19,426 nucleotides of DNA, from assembly GCA_037445115.1 (NCBI GenBank), contig JBBILC010000108.1, positions 1-19,426 of the forward strand, read 5' to 3'. Each line of letters begins with the position of its first letter. Positions within the stretch are counted from its first letter, which is position 1. The notes under the pieces were generated by a model. That model saw only the letters and a program-made list of their open reading frames with translations. It had not been told where the DNA came from and searched no databases. Shown here piece by piece: positions 1 through 7,558 of this stretch. The stretch comes from Trichothermofontia sp037445115. GTDB taxonomy: Bacteria; Cyanobacteriota; Cyanobacteriia; B231. Made by a program: the position numbers and the translations under genes.

Positions 1-2
1 TT

Positions 3-77
3 GGTCGCTTGGAGAACCCCGTCATATCGCGATCGCAGCCCGTGGAAGTGAGCGCGATCGTCAAAACCGAATCCTAA
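3..77 (+). CDS. 3' end of an unidentified gene (partial)
   Basis: An open frame enters from the left edge and ends at TAA (75-77). The last residues read GRLENPVISRSQPVEVSAIV, followed by KTES. The composition looks like a real protein tail and the frame carries a HIP1 site, but only 24 codons are visible. I do not recognise the family. It would be tail-to-tail with the Tic20-like gene, with about 58 bases between the stops. The alternative is that this is non-coding and the open frame is chance, since the other two forward frames also stay open for 17 to 34 codons. Confidence 0.3.
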   Translation, partial: GRLENPVISRSQPVEVSAIVKTES

Positions 78-135
78 CACGCAATTGCAGCTGCCCCATC
101 AATAACTTGTAGTAACTTGCCGTGTAGGCATCCTA

Positions 136-615
136 CTAACGAACTTGCATATGGACCGCATCCGACAAAGTTGGAATTTCAGCATAGCGTCCCAGCAGCG
201 ATTGGGCCACCGAATAAATTACCGCTGCCATAAGTCCCAGGAAAACCATATTGAACAGGGTTTCCAGAATAAAGCTACTACTTTGTAACGCAGGCCCCAG
301 CACACTTAGAATAAGGCTACAAAGAATCACAATAATATCGAGCAAAATTGCCTGCATGGTATTGAAGCGAATAAAGTGGGCAATCCGCTCATTACGAACG
401 ACGAGGAAAAAGAGGGCAAAAAAGATAATGAGCCCCGCAAAGGGAATCCCACTATAGATCCGTAGCAGGGGTAAGAGAGGGATCAGGATAATCTGGAAAA
501 CGGGAAATTCACGGAACAGGTATTGGCCGAAGGCTAGCCCTTCGATCAGGGGTAACAGATAGGGTAAACAGGCAAAAATCCGTTCGGGGATGGTGGTACT
601 GCTACGCCAAGTCAT
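136..615 (-). CDS. Tic20-family membrane protein
   Basis: This 159-residue protein is almost entirely hydrophobic. The N-terminal part contains the run ERIFACLPYLLPLIEGLAFG, and the middle contains VRNERIAHFIRFNTMQAILL. Both match the cyanobacterial Tic20/Ycf60-like family, which is related to the plant chloroplast import component Tic20. Four membrane helices are likely, at roughly residues 10-30, 40-72, 85-108 and 118-140. It should lie in the cytoplasmic or thylakoid membrane; its bacterial function is not settled. The start at 615 is supported by an AAGGAG ribosome binding site (625-630 on the opposite strand), nine bases upstream. The length is normal for the family. It stands alone, with a non-coding region upstream. 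Confidence 0.85.
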   Translation of the reverse strand: MTWRSSTTIPERIFACLPYLLPLIEGLAFGQYLFREFPVFQIILIPLLPLLRIYSGIPFAGLIIFFALFFLVVRNERIAHFIRFNTMQAILLDIIVILCSLILSVLGPALQSSSFILETLFNMVFLGLMAAVIYSVAQSLLGRYAEIPTLSDAVHMQVR

Positions 616-938
616 CCAGGGGTTCTCCTTTGGCTTCAGGTGACTTCAGGGATTAGCTCCCAGGGGTGAAACGAGCACCCAAGGCTTGCCAAGCCTTAAA
701 AATCGGTTATTCCCGATCCACAGTTGGCACGCCTCATTACCGCCATCATACCAAATTCCTCCCAGACGGCAGGTTAGACCCGACGGGTCCCACTGGTACA
801 GTCAAAATAACGTTTCGCCCTGTTCGCCGTCACGACTTTAGTCGTTGCAGGCTAAAGCCAGCGCTACAAACCCTACAGAATTTACTTTGCAAGCGATGGG
901 TCCCCCCTCACACCCGGCTCCCGGCAGCGGTAGCGGCT
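616..938. other. Intergenic region with short hairpins and one dispersed-repeat copy
   Basis: This 323-base spacer lies between the Tic20-like gene and the small cysteine protein gene. Open frames here show no protein-like composition. It holds a perfect 7-bp hairpin (AAGGCTT/AAGCCTT, 681-697) and a short ATCGG/CCGAT hairpin just after it. It also holds one copy of the palindromic repeat described at 822-882. The hairpin at 681-697 lacks a T-run on the side expected for a terminator of either flanking gene. Confidence 0.6.
822..882. repeat. Dispersed palindromic repeat, short copy
   Basis: It begins GTTCG, then contains ACGACTTTAGTCGTTGC (832-848), whose core is a near-perfect palindrome. 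It continues with GGCTAAAGCCAGCGCTACAAA (850-870) and a CAGAATT end. The same blocks in the same order occur at 17796-17919, where the central part is expanded. The 17-base block is identical between the two copies, and the GGCTAAA block differs at three positions. It is probably a non-autonomous dispersed repeat able to fold as RNA or cruciform DNA. Confidence 0.6.
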
Positions 939-1136
939 CTACTCGATATTGGCAATCCGGAACCCCATCTCACACTCATACTGTTCGGGTTGGGCTTGGT
1001 CTAATTTATGGATCACATGGCCACACCGTAACTTGCCGTGGTGCCAGCGGGGTTGGCCACTCTGATCCGCCAATAGGCAGGCTTGACACACTTGCCTCGG
1101 TGGTAAGATTTGGTCGTCCATTACGATGACTAACAT
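939..1136 (-). CDS. Small four-cysteine protein, conserved cyanobacterial type
   Basis: The 65-residue product starts MLVIVMDDQILPPRQVCQAC and ends QYECEMGFRIANIE. It has four cysteines arranged CxxC (residues 17 and 20), C38 and C55, which suggests a small metal-binding or redox fold. I recall similar unannotated small cyanobacterial proteins but cannot name a function. The open frame extends to 1367, but the extra 77 residues are low-quality. The start at 1136 has GAGGGAGG a few bases upstream, so I prefer it. A second ATG five codons later is possible. The gene is divergent from glyA across a 313-base spacer. Confidence 0.6.
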   Translation of the reverse strand: MLVIVMDDQILPPRQVCQACLLADQSGQPRWHHGKLRCGHVIHKLDQAQPEQYECEMGFRIANIE

Positions 1137-1449
1137 CACGAACCTCCCTCTTCCCCCTGCTCTTCCCCCATTGTAAGCACTGATCCCCGTATATATTGGT
1201 TTCCTAACATACAACTTCACAGCCTGAACCTGGCCAAAACAGACAATTTCACAACCTGATCCCAGCCATTTCACTGCCAGGGAGAAGGATTTAGTTTTGA
1301 GTTTTGAGGCTGTGGTGGGCTGACCCTGTACCTGGGTCGATCGCTGCTCACCCTCCCAAGCTCCCAACGCCGGAAGACTCCCGCTGTGTCCAGGGAAAAA
1401 GGACTATCATAAATTTCGACTGTTTATTAAATTCCGATAGGTTGATTCC
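1137..1449. other. Divergent intergenic region between the small cysteine protein and glyA
   Basis: This 313-base region must carry the promoters of both divergent genes. It contains an imperfect 25-base direct repeat (1211-1235 and 1243-1267, beginning ACAACTTCACAGCCTGA and ACAATTTCACAACCTGA). It also has a 7-base tandem repeat AGTTTTGAGTTTTGA (about 1292-1307). A TATCAT hexamer at 1405-1410 could be a -10 box for glyA, but no good -35 stands at the right distance. I see no recognisable riboswitch. Confidence 0.45.
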
Positions 1450-2731
1450 GTGACGCAGACCAATTTAGACTTCTTAGCTACTACCGATCCGATCGTCGCT
1501 GGCTGGATTCAGCAGGAACTACAGCGTCAGCGGGATCACCTGGAACTCATCGCCAGCGAAAACTTCACCTCGGCGGCGGTGATGGCGGCCCAGGGATCAG
1601 TTCTGACGAATAAATATGCGGAAGGGCTGCCCCGCAAACGCTACTACGGTGGCTGTGCCTATATCGACGAGATTGAACAGATTGCCATCGATCGCGTCAA
1701 GCAACTCTTTGGCGCGGCCCACGCCAACGTCCAACCCCACTCCGGTGCCCAGGCGAACTTTGCGGTCTTTCTGGCGCTGCTCGAACCGGGTGATGCGATT
1801 TTAGGCATGGATTTGTCCCACGGGGGGCACCTGACCCACGGCTCTCCAGTCAATGTTTCTGGCAAATGGTTTAAGGTCCATCACTACGGCGTTAGCCCCG
1901 ATACAGAACAACTGGACTTCGACCAAATTCGGACCCTGGCCCAACAACATCGACCTAAGCTGATCATCTGTGGCTATTCTGCCTATCCCCGCACGATCGA
2001 CTTTGCTCAATTTCGCGCGATCGCCGATGAAGTGGGGGCCTATCTCATGGCTGATATCGCCCACATTGCGGGCCTCGTTGCCNNNNNNNNNNNNNNNNNN
2101 NGCTCTTCCGATCTATGTCGTCACCACCACCACCCACAAAACCCTGCGGGGGCCACGGGGGGGCCTGATCCTGACGCGGGATGCGGAACTGGGCAAGAAA
2201 TTCGACAAGGCCGTCTTCCCCGGTAGCCAGGGGGGACCGCTGGAGCACGTGATTGCGGCAAAGGCCGTTGCCTTTGGGGAAGCCCTGCAACCGGAATTCA
2301 AAACCTACTCGGCCCAAGTGATTGCCAATGCCCAAGCAATGGCGGCGCAATTACAACAGCGGGGGCTAACCCTGGTATCGGGAGGCACGGATAATCATTT
2401 AATGCTGGTCAACCTGCGATCGATCGGTCTCACGGGCAAACAAGCCGATCAACTCATGGGCACGGTCAACATCACCACGAATAAGAACACCATCCCGTTT
2501 GATCCCGAATCCCCCTTTGTCACCAGTGGCCTGCGCTTGGGGTCCCCCGCAATGACCACACGGGGGCTAGGGACTGGAGAATTTGCAGAAATTGCCAATA
2601 TCATTGCGGATCGGCTACTTGACCCAGAGAATGAAGCCGTTATGCAGGACTGCCGCCAACGGGTGGCCAACCTCTGTCGTCAATTTCCCCTCTACCCCCA
2701 CTTGACGGTTCCCGTCCCCGCAATGGCTTAA
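1450..2731 (+). CDS. glyA: Serine hydroxymethyltransferase, interrupted by an assembly gap and adapter
   Basis: GlyA uses PLP to interconvert serine and glycine while charging tetrahydrofolate with a one-carbon unit, in the cytoplasm. The N-terminal part has HLELIASENFTS (30-41), NKYAEGLPRKRYYGG (54-68), QPHSGAQANFAV and ADIAHIAGLVA (201-211, with the PLP-ring aspartate D202). After the gap, TTTTHKTLRGPRGG carries the PLP-binding lysine, and the rest runs to PVPAMA. The gene begins with GTG at 1450. At 2083-2114, 19 Ns plus a 13-base Illumina adapter tail replace about 34 expected bases. Only 32 bases stand there, so the halves fall into different frames. Restoring two bases gives 427 residues, the normal length. 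The genuine gene is therefore probably intact, and the break is technical. Confidence 0.93.
2083..2114. other. Assembly gap plus Illumina adapter remnant
   Basis: Nineteen Ns (2083-2101) are followed directly by GCTCTTCCGATCT (2102-2114), the 3' end of the standard Illumina adapter. It translates as ALPI(Y) or SSDL, the usual signs of adapter read-through in draft assemblies. The genuine sequence resumes at ATGTCGTC (2115), within the conserved GlyA segment before TTTTHK. About eleven codons of conserved GlyA sequence are missing. Confidence 0.95.
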
Positions 2732-2821
2732 GGATAGAAAATTCGCAAATCAGGTAGCACAAACGGGTCAAACCCAGGTAGACTTTGCTTGACAGTTTTG
2801 TACCTCGCTTTTCCCTTGCAA

Positions 2822-3883
2822 ATGCCCATCCAGTTTTATCATCTGGTTGCATTCCTCATCTCCGGTCTTGTTGTCCTCCTGACAACCCCGATCGTGAAAA
2901 AGATTGGGCTAAAAAGTGGTCGCGTGGATCTCCCCAATGGACGTAAAGTTCACCAGCGTCCGATGGTGCGGCTTGGCGGTGTCTCGATTTTCCTCGGTAC
3001 TCTCATTGCCCTCCTGTTCGTCTGGCGAGCGGGCGGCTTTGGTATCCTGCCCCCGGCTAAAGATTACGAAATCTGGGGCGTCGCGATCGGCGGCATTTGC
3101 TTTTTCCTGATTGGTCTAGCCGATGACCTCTTTAACCTATCCCCCTTTGTTCGCTTGTTAACCCAGGTGATGGTAGCCACCTTTGCCTGGAATGCCGGTG
3201 TCCAGATTGAATTCCTCACCATTCCGTTTGCCCACGGTAGCCTGGTGGCCTTGCCGGACTGGGTGAGCCTGACAATTACGGTGACTTGGTTGGTGGGGAT
3301 GGCCAATGCCATTAACTGGATTGATGGCTTGGATGGTTTGGCAGCAGGGGTTTCTGGGATTGCAGCCGTGGCCATGCTGATCGTAAGTTTGTTTGTGAAC
3401 CGCCCCGAAGCGGGCCTCATTGCGGCGGCTTTGGCCGGGGGTCTCCTCGCTTTCCTGCGGTATAACTTCAATCCAGCCCAAATTTTTATGGGAGACGGCG
3501 GAGCCTACTTTGTCGGCTTTGTCCTGGCCGGGGTCGGGGTCATTGGACTCGTCAAGAGCGTCACGACCGCCGCCGTGTTTTTGCCCTACCTAATCCTGGC
3601 TGTCCCGATTCTGGATATGTCGGCAGTGATTATCGATCGCCTGCGGTGTGGCAAATCCCCCTTCAAGGCCGACAAGCGTCACCTGCACCATCGGCTATTG
3701 AATGCGGGGCTATCCCATCGGCTGACGGTTCTTTTCATTTATTCCCTAACCCTATGGGTGGGGACCTTAGCCTTGGCCCTGTCGGGAATGCCCAGCGGTT
3801 TTGCCTATGTCGTCGGTGCCACGGCCCTATTAAGCTATATCAGTTGGCAAGTGCGTAAACATGCCCGACAACAGAGTAGCTAA
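2822..3883 (+). CDS. Undecaprenyl-phosphate sugar-1-phosphate transferase (WecA/MraY family, glycosyltransferase 4)
   Basis: This integral membrane enzyme should transfer a UDP-linked amino-sugar phosphate onto a polyprenyl-phosphate carrier, starting a cell-surface polysaccharide. Counted from the ATG at 2822 (353 residues), the family motifs are all visible. They are GLADDLFNLSPF (aspartate pair near 101-102), NAINWIDGLDGLAAG (162-176), FMGDGGAYF (222-230) and the HLHHRLLNAG box (287-296). About ten or eleven hydrophobic helices are present. The set fits WecA/TagO-like enzymes better than true MraY, but the sugar substrate cannot be read from sequence. An in-frame TTG at 2789 would add 11 residues; neither start has a clear ribosome binding site. 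It lies between glyA and cinA without overlap. Confidence 0.88.
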   Translation: MPIQFYHLVAFLISGLVVLLTTPIVKKIGLKSGRVDLPNGRKVHQRPMVRLGGVSIFLGTLIALLFVWRAGGFGILPPAKDYEIWGVAIGGICFFLIGLADDLFNLSPFVRLLTQVMVATFAWNAGVQIEFLTIPFAHGSLVALPDWVSLTITVTWLVGMANAINWIDGLDGLAAGVSGIAAVAMLIVSLFVNRPEAGLIAAALAGGLLAFLRYNFNPAQIFMGDGGAYFVGFVLAGVGVIGLVKSVTTAAVFLPYLILAVPILDMSAVIIDRLRCGKSPFKADKRHLHHRLLNAGLSHRLTVLFIYSLTLWVGTLALALSGMPSGFAYVVGATALLSYISWQVRKHARQQSS

Positions 3884-3893
3884 ATGGAATGTC

Positions 3894-3935
3894 GATCCAC
3901 GAGTGCTGATCCACGAGTGCTGATCCATGAGTGCT
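3894..3935 (+). repeat. Three tandem 14-bp repeats covering the cinA start codon
   Basis: The unit GATCCACGAGTGCT occurs at 3894-3907 and 3908-3921. A third copy, GATCCATGAGTGCT (3922-3935), differs by one C-to-T change. That change creates the ATG used as the cinA start (3927). The unit is not a multiple of three, so copy-number change would move the leader without altering the protein frame. Confidence 0.85.
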
Positions 3936-5195
3936 GAAATTATTTGTGTTGGCACGGAGCTGCTGCTAGGCGATATTCTCAACAGCAATGCCCAGTTTCT
4001 TGCCCAACAACTTGCCCAACTGGGGATTCCCCACTATTACCAAACAGTGGTGGGGGATAATGAGCGACGGCTGCAAAAAGTCCTGGCAACGGCCTGTGAG
4101 CGATCGCGCCTGCTGATCTTCACCGGGGGCCTGGGACCCACGCCCGATGATCTGACCCATGCGGCCCTCGCCCAGTTTTTCGATGTGCCCCTGGTGGAAA
4201 TCCCGACCATTCTCGACGATATTCGCCAGAAATACGCCCAACGGGGCCGTGAACTCACCCCCAGCAACCGGAAGCAAGCCCTGCTGCCCCAAGGAGCCGA
4301 CATCCTGACCAATACCATCGGCACCGCACCGGGCATTATTTGGCAACCCCGTCCCGGCTTAACCCTCCTCACCTTCCCTGGGGTTCCCTCGGAACTTAAG
4401 CCCATGTGGAACCAGGTCGCTGTACCCTACCTGCGCAGCCAGGGGTGGGGCCAGGAAATGATCTACTCACGGGTGCTCAAATTTTGGGGGGTGGCCGAGT
4501 CGGCTTTGGCGGAAAAGGTGAATGCCTATCTCTACCTGCAAAACCCGACCGTTGCTCCCTATGCCAACCACGGCGAAGTCAAGCTCCGGGTGACCGCAAG
4601 AGCCGCTTCGGAGGCGGAAGCCACCGCCCTCATTGCCCCCGTGGCGCAACAACTGCAAAAGCTGGGGGGCATGGATTACGTGGGGGTGGATAGCGAAACC
4701 CTAGCCTCAGTAGTCGGGCGCTTTCTTCAGGAAGCCCAGGAAACCCTGGCCGTGGCTGAATCTTGTACCGGGGGAGGGTTAGGACAACGCATCACCACGG
4801 TTCCGGGTAGCTCGGCCTACTTTACCGGCGGTATCCTTGCCTACGACAATCAGGTGAAAACCCAGTTGCTAGGGATTGATTCGGCAGTGCTAGACACGGA
4901 GGGAGCCGTGAGTCATGCGGTCGCTCAACAGATGGCATTGGGGGCAAAGTCCTTGTTAAAAACTACCTGGGGGTTGAGTATTACGGGCATTGCAGGACCC
5001 GGTGGGGGGACAGCGAGTAAACCCGTTGGCTTGGTTTATGTGGGCTTGGCAGGCCCGGAGAATCGCGTAGAAAGCTTTGAATACCAACTGGGTGCCCAAC
5101 GCGATCGCGACTGGATTCGCAACCTGAGCGTTAACCATGCGCTGGATCGTTTACGGCGTAGCTTGTTACTGCGGCGGCAAATCGGGGCATACTAA
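3927..5195 (+). CDS. cinA: CinA-like protein (competence/damage-inducible; nicotinamide-nucleotide amidase type)
   Basis: This two-domain protein of 422 residues has the usual length. The N-terminal domain (about 1-170) is the MoaB/MogA-like fold, with ICVGTELLLGDILNSN (6-21) and TGGLGPTPDD (66-75). In characterised relatives it acts on ADP-ribose-type nucleotides. The C-terminal domain (about 258-415) is of the PncC family, which removes the amide from nicotinamide mononucleotide for NAD recycling. It carries AVAESCTGGGLG (275-286), ITTVPGSSAYFTGG and TGIAGPGGGTASKPVG (353-368). The ATG start lies in the third copy of a 14-bp tandem repeat and has no clear ribosome binding site. It is 43 bases downstream of the transferase gene, so cotranscription is possible. 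Confidence 0.93.
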   Translation: MSAEIICVGTELLLGDILNSNAQFLAQQLAQLGIPHYYQTVVGDNERRLQKVLATACERSRLLIFTGGLGPTPDDLTHAALAQFFDVPLVEIPTILDDIRQKYAQRGRELTPSNRKQALLPQGADILTNTIGTAPGIIWQPRPGLTLLTFPGVPSELKPMWNQVAVPYLRSQGWGQEMIYSRVLKFWGVAESALAEKVNAYLYLQNPTVAPYANHGEVKLRVTARAASEAEATALIAPVAQQLQKLGGMDYVGVDSETLASVVGRFLQEAQETLAVAESCTGGGLGQRITTVPGSSAYFTGGILAYDNQVKTQLLGIDSAVLDTEGAVSHAVAQQMALGAKSLLKTTWGLSITGIAGPGGGTASKPVGLVYVGLAGPENRVESFEYQLGAQRDRDWIRNLSVNHALDRLRRSLLLRRQIGAY

Positions 5196-5249
5196 GCTTG
5201 GGATGGGCAACCCCCATGCTGGATGACTGGCAAAATGGACAGGGAAACC

Positions 5250-5277
5250 TTGAACATTTGTGTCAATTCGTTATGAT
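5250..5277 (+). promoter_or_regulatory. Candidate sigma-70-type promoter
   Basis: TTGAAC (5250-5255) and TATGAT (5272-5277) are separated by 16 bases. Transcription would begin near 5284, about 120 bases before the 45-residue gene. A hairpin with a T-run follows almost at once (5294-5332). It is the best promoter-like match in the cinA to small-gene spacer. Confidence 0.4.
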
Positions 5278-5293
5278 GGAGGAAGCGATCGCG

Positions 5294-5332
5294 CCTAGAG
5301 CCAGATCGCGTGATTCCTGATCTAGGGTTTTT
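5294..5332 (+). terminator. Hairpin followed by T-run (terminator or attenuator)
   Basis: CCTAGA (5294-5299) pairs with TCTAGG (5321-5326), with an inner GATC/GATC pairing possible, and TTTTT ends at 5332. It could terminate cinA, about 100 bases downstream of its stop. Because a promoter-like sequence lies just upstream, it could instead attenuate transcription into the small gene or end a short RNA. Confidence 0.4.
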
Positions 5333-5403
5333 AAAGACAGCAGCCTGGGAACGGTTTCTGTGGCCAGTCGCGTCTAGATCGAATTAAAGGAGCCATTTGG
5401 TTA

Positions 5404-5541
5404 ATGGACTACATTGATACCCTGATTGAAAAGCTGAAAGAATGGGCACGCCGCTTGTTGGAAGCCCTCCTGGGTCCTCAAGAACCGGAAGCCGAAGCCA
5501 TTCCCATTCCCATTCCAGTTGACGATCGTCGCGGACGCTAG
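5404..5541 (+). CDS. Small acidic-tailed protein, 45 residues
   Basis: The product begins MDYIDTLIEKLKEWARRLLE, an amphipathic helix rich in charged residues. It then has LLGPQEPEAEAIPIPIPVDD and ends RRGR. A strong AAAGGAG ribosome binding site (5386-5392) precedes the ATG by 11 bases, and the codons have the same GC-rich third positions as the neighbours. I recall similar small unannotated proteins in cyanobacteria but know no function. The amphipathic helix could bind a membrane surface or a partner protein. aroQ starts only 29 bases after its stop, so the two are probably cotranscribed. Confidence 0.7.
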   Translation: MDYIDTLIEKLKEWARRLLEALLGPQEPEAEAIPIPIPVDDRRGR

Positions 5542-5570
5542 GTGTATCCAGCGTTCAGGGAGCGTCCGGA

Positions 5571-6020
5571 GTGAGCAGCATTTTAGTCGTTCATGGCCCT
5601 AATTTGAATTTTCTGGGGCAGCGTGAACCAGATATTTATGGGGCGACGACGTTAGAAGAAATCAACCGAACTCTGGTTGAACAGGGTCAAGGTTTAGGCT
5701 TGGCAGTCAGTGCGGTCCAATCTAACCATGAGGGAGCGCTGGTTGATTATATCCAATCTGCCTGGAATGTCCACCAGGGAATTTTGATCAATCCCGGTGC
5801 CTATACCCACACCAGTGTGGCGATTAGAGATGCGATCGCGGCGGTTGCGATTCCCACGGTGGAGGTTCACCTCAGCAATATTCACCAACGGGAGGCATTC
5901 CGTCACCATTCCTATATTGCCCCCGTGGCGATCGGTCAAATTTGCGGCTTCGGGGCCGATAGTTACCGGTTGGGGTTACTGGCCCTCGCCCATTACCTGC
6001 GCACCCGCAATTGTGCATAG
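5571..6020 (+). CDS. aroQ: Type II 3-dehydroquinate dehydratase
   Basis: AroQ converts 3-dehydroquinate to 3-dehydroshikimate, the third step of the shikimate pathway to aromatic amino acids, in the cytoplasm. The 149-residue length is typical for the dodecameric type II enzyme. Key segments are VVHGPNLNFLGQREPDIYG (6-24, with the catalytic tyrosine and arginine-loop region), QSNHEGALVDYIQ (50-62), ILINPGAYTHTSVAIRDA (71-88) and VEVHLSNIHQREAFRHHSYI (97-116, with the catalytic histidine region). It starts with GTG at 5571, and a purine-rich CGGAG lies immediately upstream. It follows the 45-residue gene closely. No clear terminator is seen after it. Confidence 0.95.
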   Translation: MSSILVVHGPNLNFLGQREPDIYGATTLEEINRTLVEQGQGLGLAVSAVQSNHEGALVDYIQSAWNVHQGILINPGAYTHTSVAIRDAIAAVAIPTVEVHLSNIHQREAFRHHSYIAPVAIGQICGFGADSYRLGLLALAHYLRTRNCA

Positions 6021-6203
6021 GGGCGGGTTGCCAATGCAGGGGCGGGGGTTGCGCCGATATTGTCTCGGCTGATCGTCAATCCCGATGCACCCGCCCACCC
6101 CCAGGTTCGGAACGGCGTCGTGAACCACAAAGGCACAGAGGGCACAGAGGGGGGCACGGATTAGCGTACTATTGAAGGCGGCGTTTGGCAGGTTGTCGGT
6201 GCG

Positions 6204-7487
6204 GTGAAGGTTTTAGTCGTTGGCAATGGTGGACGGGAACACGCGATTTGCTGGAAATTACTCCAGTCGGCGGCAGTGGAGCAGGTGTTCTGCCTACCGG
6301 GAAATGGGGGGACGGCAACCCTGGAACGCTGTGAGAATATCGCGCTACCAGGGGATGACTTTGCCGCGATCGCCCGGTTTGCGCAGGAACAGGGGATCAA
6401 TTTGGTCATCGTGGGGCCAGAACTGCCCCTTTCCCAAGGGATCAGCGATCGCCTCCAAGCATCAGGGCTGCTCGTTTTCGGTCCTACCCAGGTCGGAGCA
6501 CAAATTGAGTCGAGTAAAGCCTGGGCTAAGGAACTGATGCAAACGGCTGGGATTCCTACCGCCCAGGCGCAGGTGTTTACCGATGCGGCGGCGGCCCATG
6601 CCTATGTGCAGGCCCAGGGAGTGCCGATCGTGATCAAAGCCGATGGGCTAGCGGCGGGAAAGGGGGTGACGGTGGCCACCACCCTGGAGATGGCGAAAAC
6701 AGCGATCGATGAGGCGATGGCGGGTAAGTTTGGCGCTGCGGGACGATCGCTGGTGATCGAAGAATGCCTCATGGGGGAGGAAGTCTCGGTGCTGGCCCTG
6801 ACCGATGGCAAAACGATTCGCCCCCTGATCAGCGCCCAGGATCATAAACGGATTGGCGTGGGAGATACGGGACCGAATACCGGCGGGATGGGAGCCTATG
6901 CCCCGGTACCCCTGATGACCCCGGAATTGGCCGATCGCGTGCAAACCGAAATTTTGCAGCCCACCCTCCGAGCCTTGCAGCAACGGAGGATCGACTATCG
7001 CGGGGTTCTCTATGCGGGGTTGATCATTACTCCCAGCGGTGATCCCAAGGTGATTGAATTCAACTGTCGTTTTGGTGACCCCGAAACTCAGGCAATTTTA
7101 CCCCTGCTCGAAACGCCCCTGGAAACCCTGTGTTTGGCCTGTGCCCAGGGGACGCTGGCGGATTTGCCGCCGATTCAATGGCGATCGGGGACCTCGGCCT
7201 GTGTGGTCATGGCGGCTGGGGGCTATCCGGGGGACTATCGCCAAGGGGATGTGATTACGGGGTTGGAAGCGGCGGCCCACGCGGGGGCTGTAGTGTTTCA
7301 TGCTGGAACGCGGTTCAACCGCGAGACCCGACCACCTAGCCTTGTTACCAGCGGCGGTCGGGTCTTGGCCGTCACCGCCGTGGGCGATACCTTTGCCCAA
7401 GCCTTTGCCCAAGTGTATGACGCGATCGCCCAGATTGATTTTGCCGATCGCTGCTACCGTTCCGACATCGGCTACCGTGTGCGTTAG
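6204..7487 (+). CDS. purD: Phosphoribosylamine--glycine ligase (GAR synthetase)
   Basis: PurD joins glycine to phosphoribosylamine using ATP, the second step of purine synthesis. The 427-residue protein starts with the dinucleotide-like loop VVGNGGREHA (5-14). The ATP-grasp core has ESSKAWAKELM (102-112), VIKADGLAAGKGV (143-155), GVGDTGPNTGGMGAYAP (218-234) and VIEFNCRFGDPETQ (283-296), which holds metal ligands. The end is of normal length. The GTG start at 6204 directly precedes the conserved N-terminus, so the choice is safe. The 183-base spacer from aroQ contains short GGCACAGA repeats (about 6131-6157) of the kind common in cyanobacterial spacers. Confidence 0.96.
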   Translation: MKVLVVGNGGREHAICWKLLQSAAVEQVFCLPGNGGTATLERCENIALPGDDFAAIARFAQEQGINLVIVGPELPLSQGISDRLQASGLLVFGPTQVGAQIESSKAWAKELMQTAGIPTAQAQVFTDAAAAHAYVQAQGVPIVIKADGLAAGKGVTVATTLEMAKTAIDEAMAGKFGAAGRSLVIEECLMGEEVSVLALTDGKTIRPLISAQDHKRIGVGDTGPNTGGMGAYAPVPLMTPELADRVQTEILQPTLRALQQRRIDYRGVLYAGLIITPSGDPKVIEFNCRFGDPETQAILPLLETPLETLCLACAQGTLADLPPIQWRSGTSACVVMAAGGYPGDYRQGDVITGLEAAAHAGAVVFHAGTRFNRETRPPSLVTSGGRVLAVTAVGDTFAQAFAQVYDAIAQIDFADRCYRSDIGYRVR

Positions 7488-7529
7488 GGGTATCGCGCCC
7501 CAAAAATTGCTAAATTCTGCCAACTTCCC

Positions 7530-7558
7530 TTGAGGAACTGGGTAAACTCGCTTATACT
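7530..7558 (+). promoter_or_regulatory. Candidate promoter of the penicillin-binding protein gene
   Basis: TTGAGG (7530-7535) and TATACT (7553-7558) stand exactly 17 bases apart, a good match to the housekeeping sigma consensus. Transcription would begin near 7565. That leaves a leader of about 200 bases before the GTG at 7771, containing several very short open frames. Confidence 0.5.

Noticed and set aside
681..697. Perfect hairpin AAGGCTT/AAGCCTT as a terminator
   Set aside because: It lies upstream, not downstream, of both neighbouring genes, and the run after it on the + strand is of A, not T.
666..1129. Forward open frames of 94-112 codons upstream of glyA
   Set aside because: They run antisense to the small cysteine protein gene and through the palindromic repeat. 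Composition is typical of non-coding frames.
1137..1449. Glycine riboswitch upstream of glyA
   Set aside because: I could not find the conserved glycine aptamer core. The only structure seen is imperfect direct repeats.
1605..1640. glyA as a genuine pseudogene
   Set aside because: Both halves are fully conserved, and the frame change is explained by the N-gap and adapter. Nothing else in the gene is damaged.
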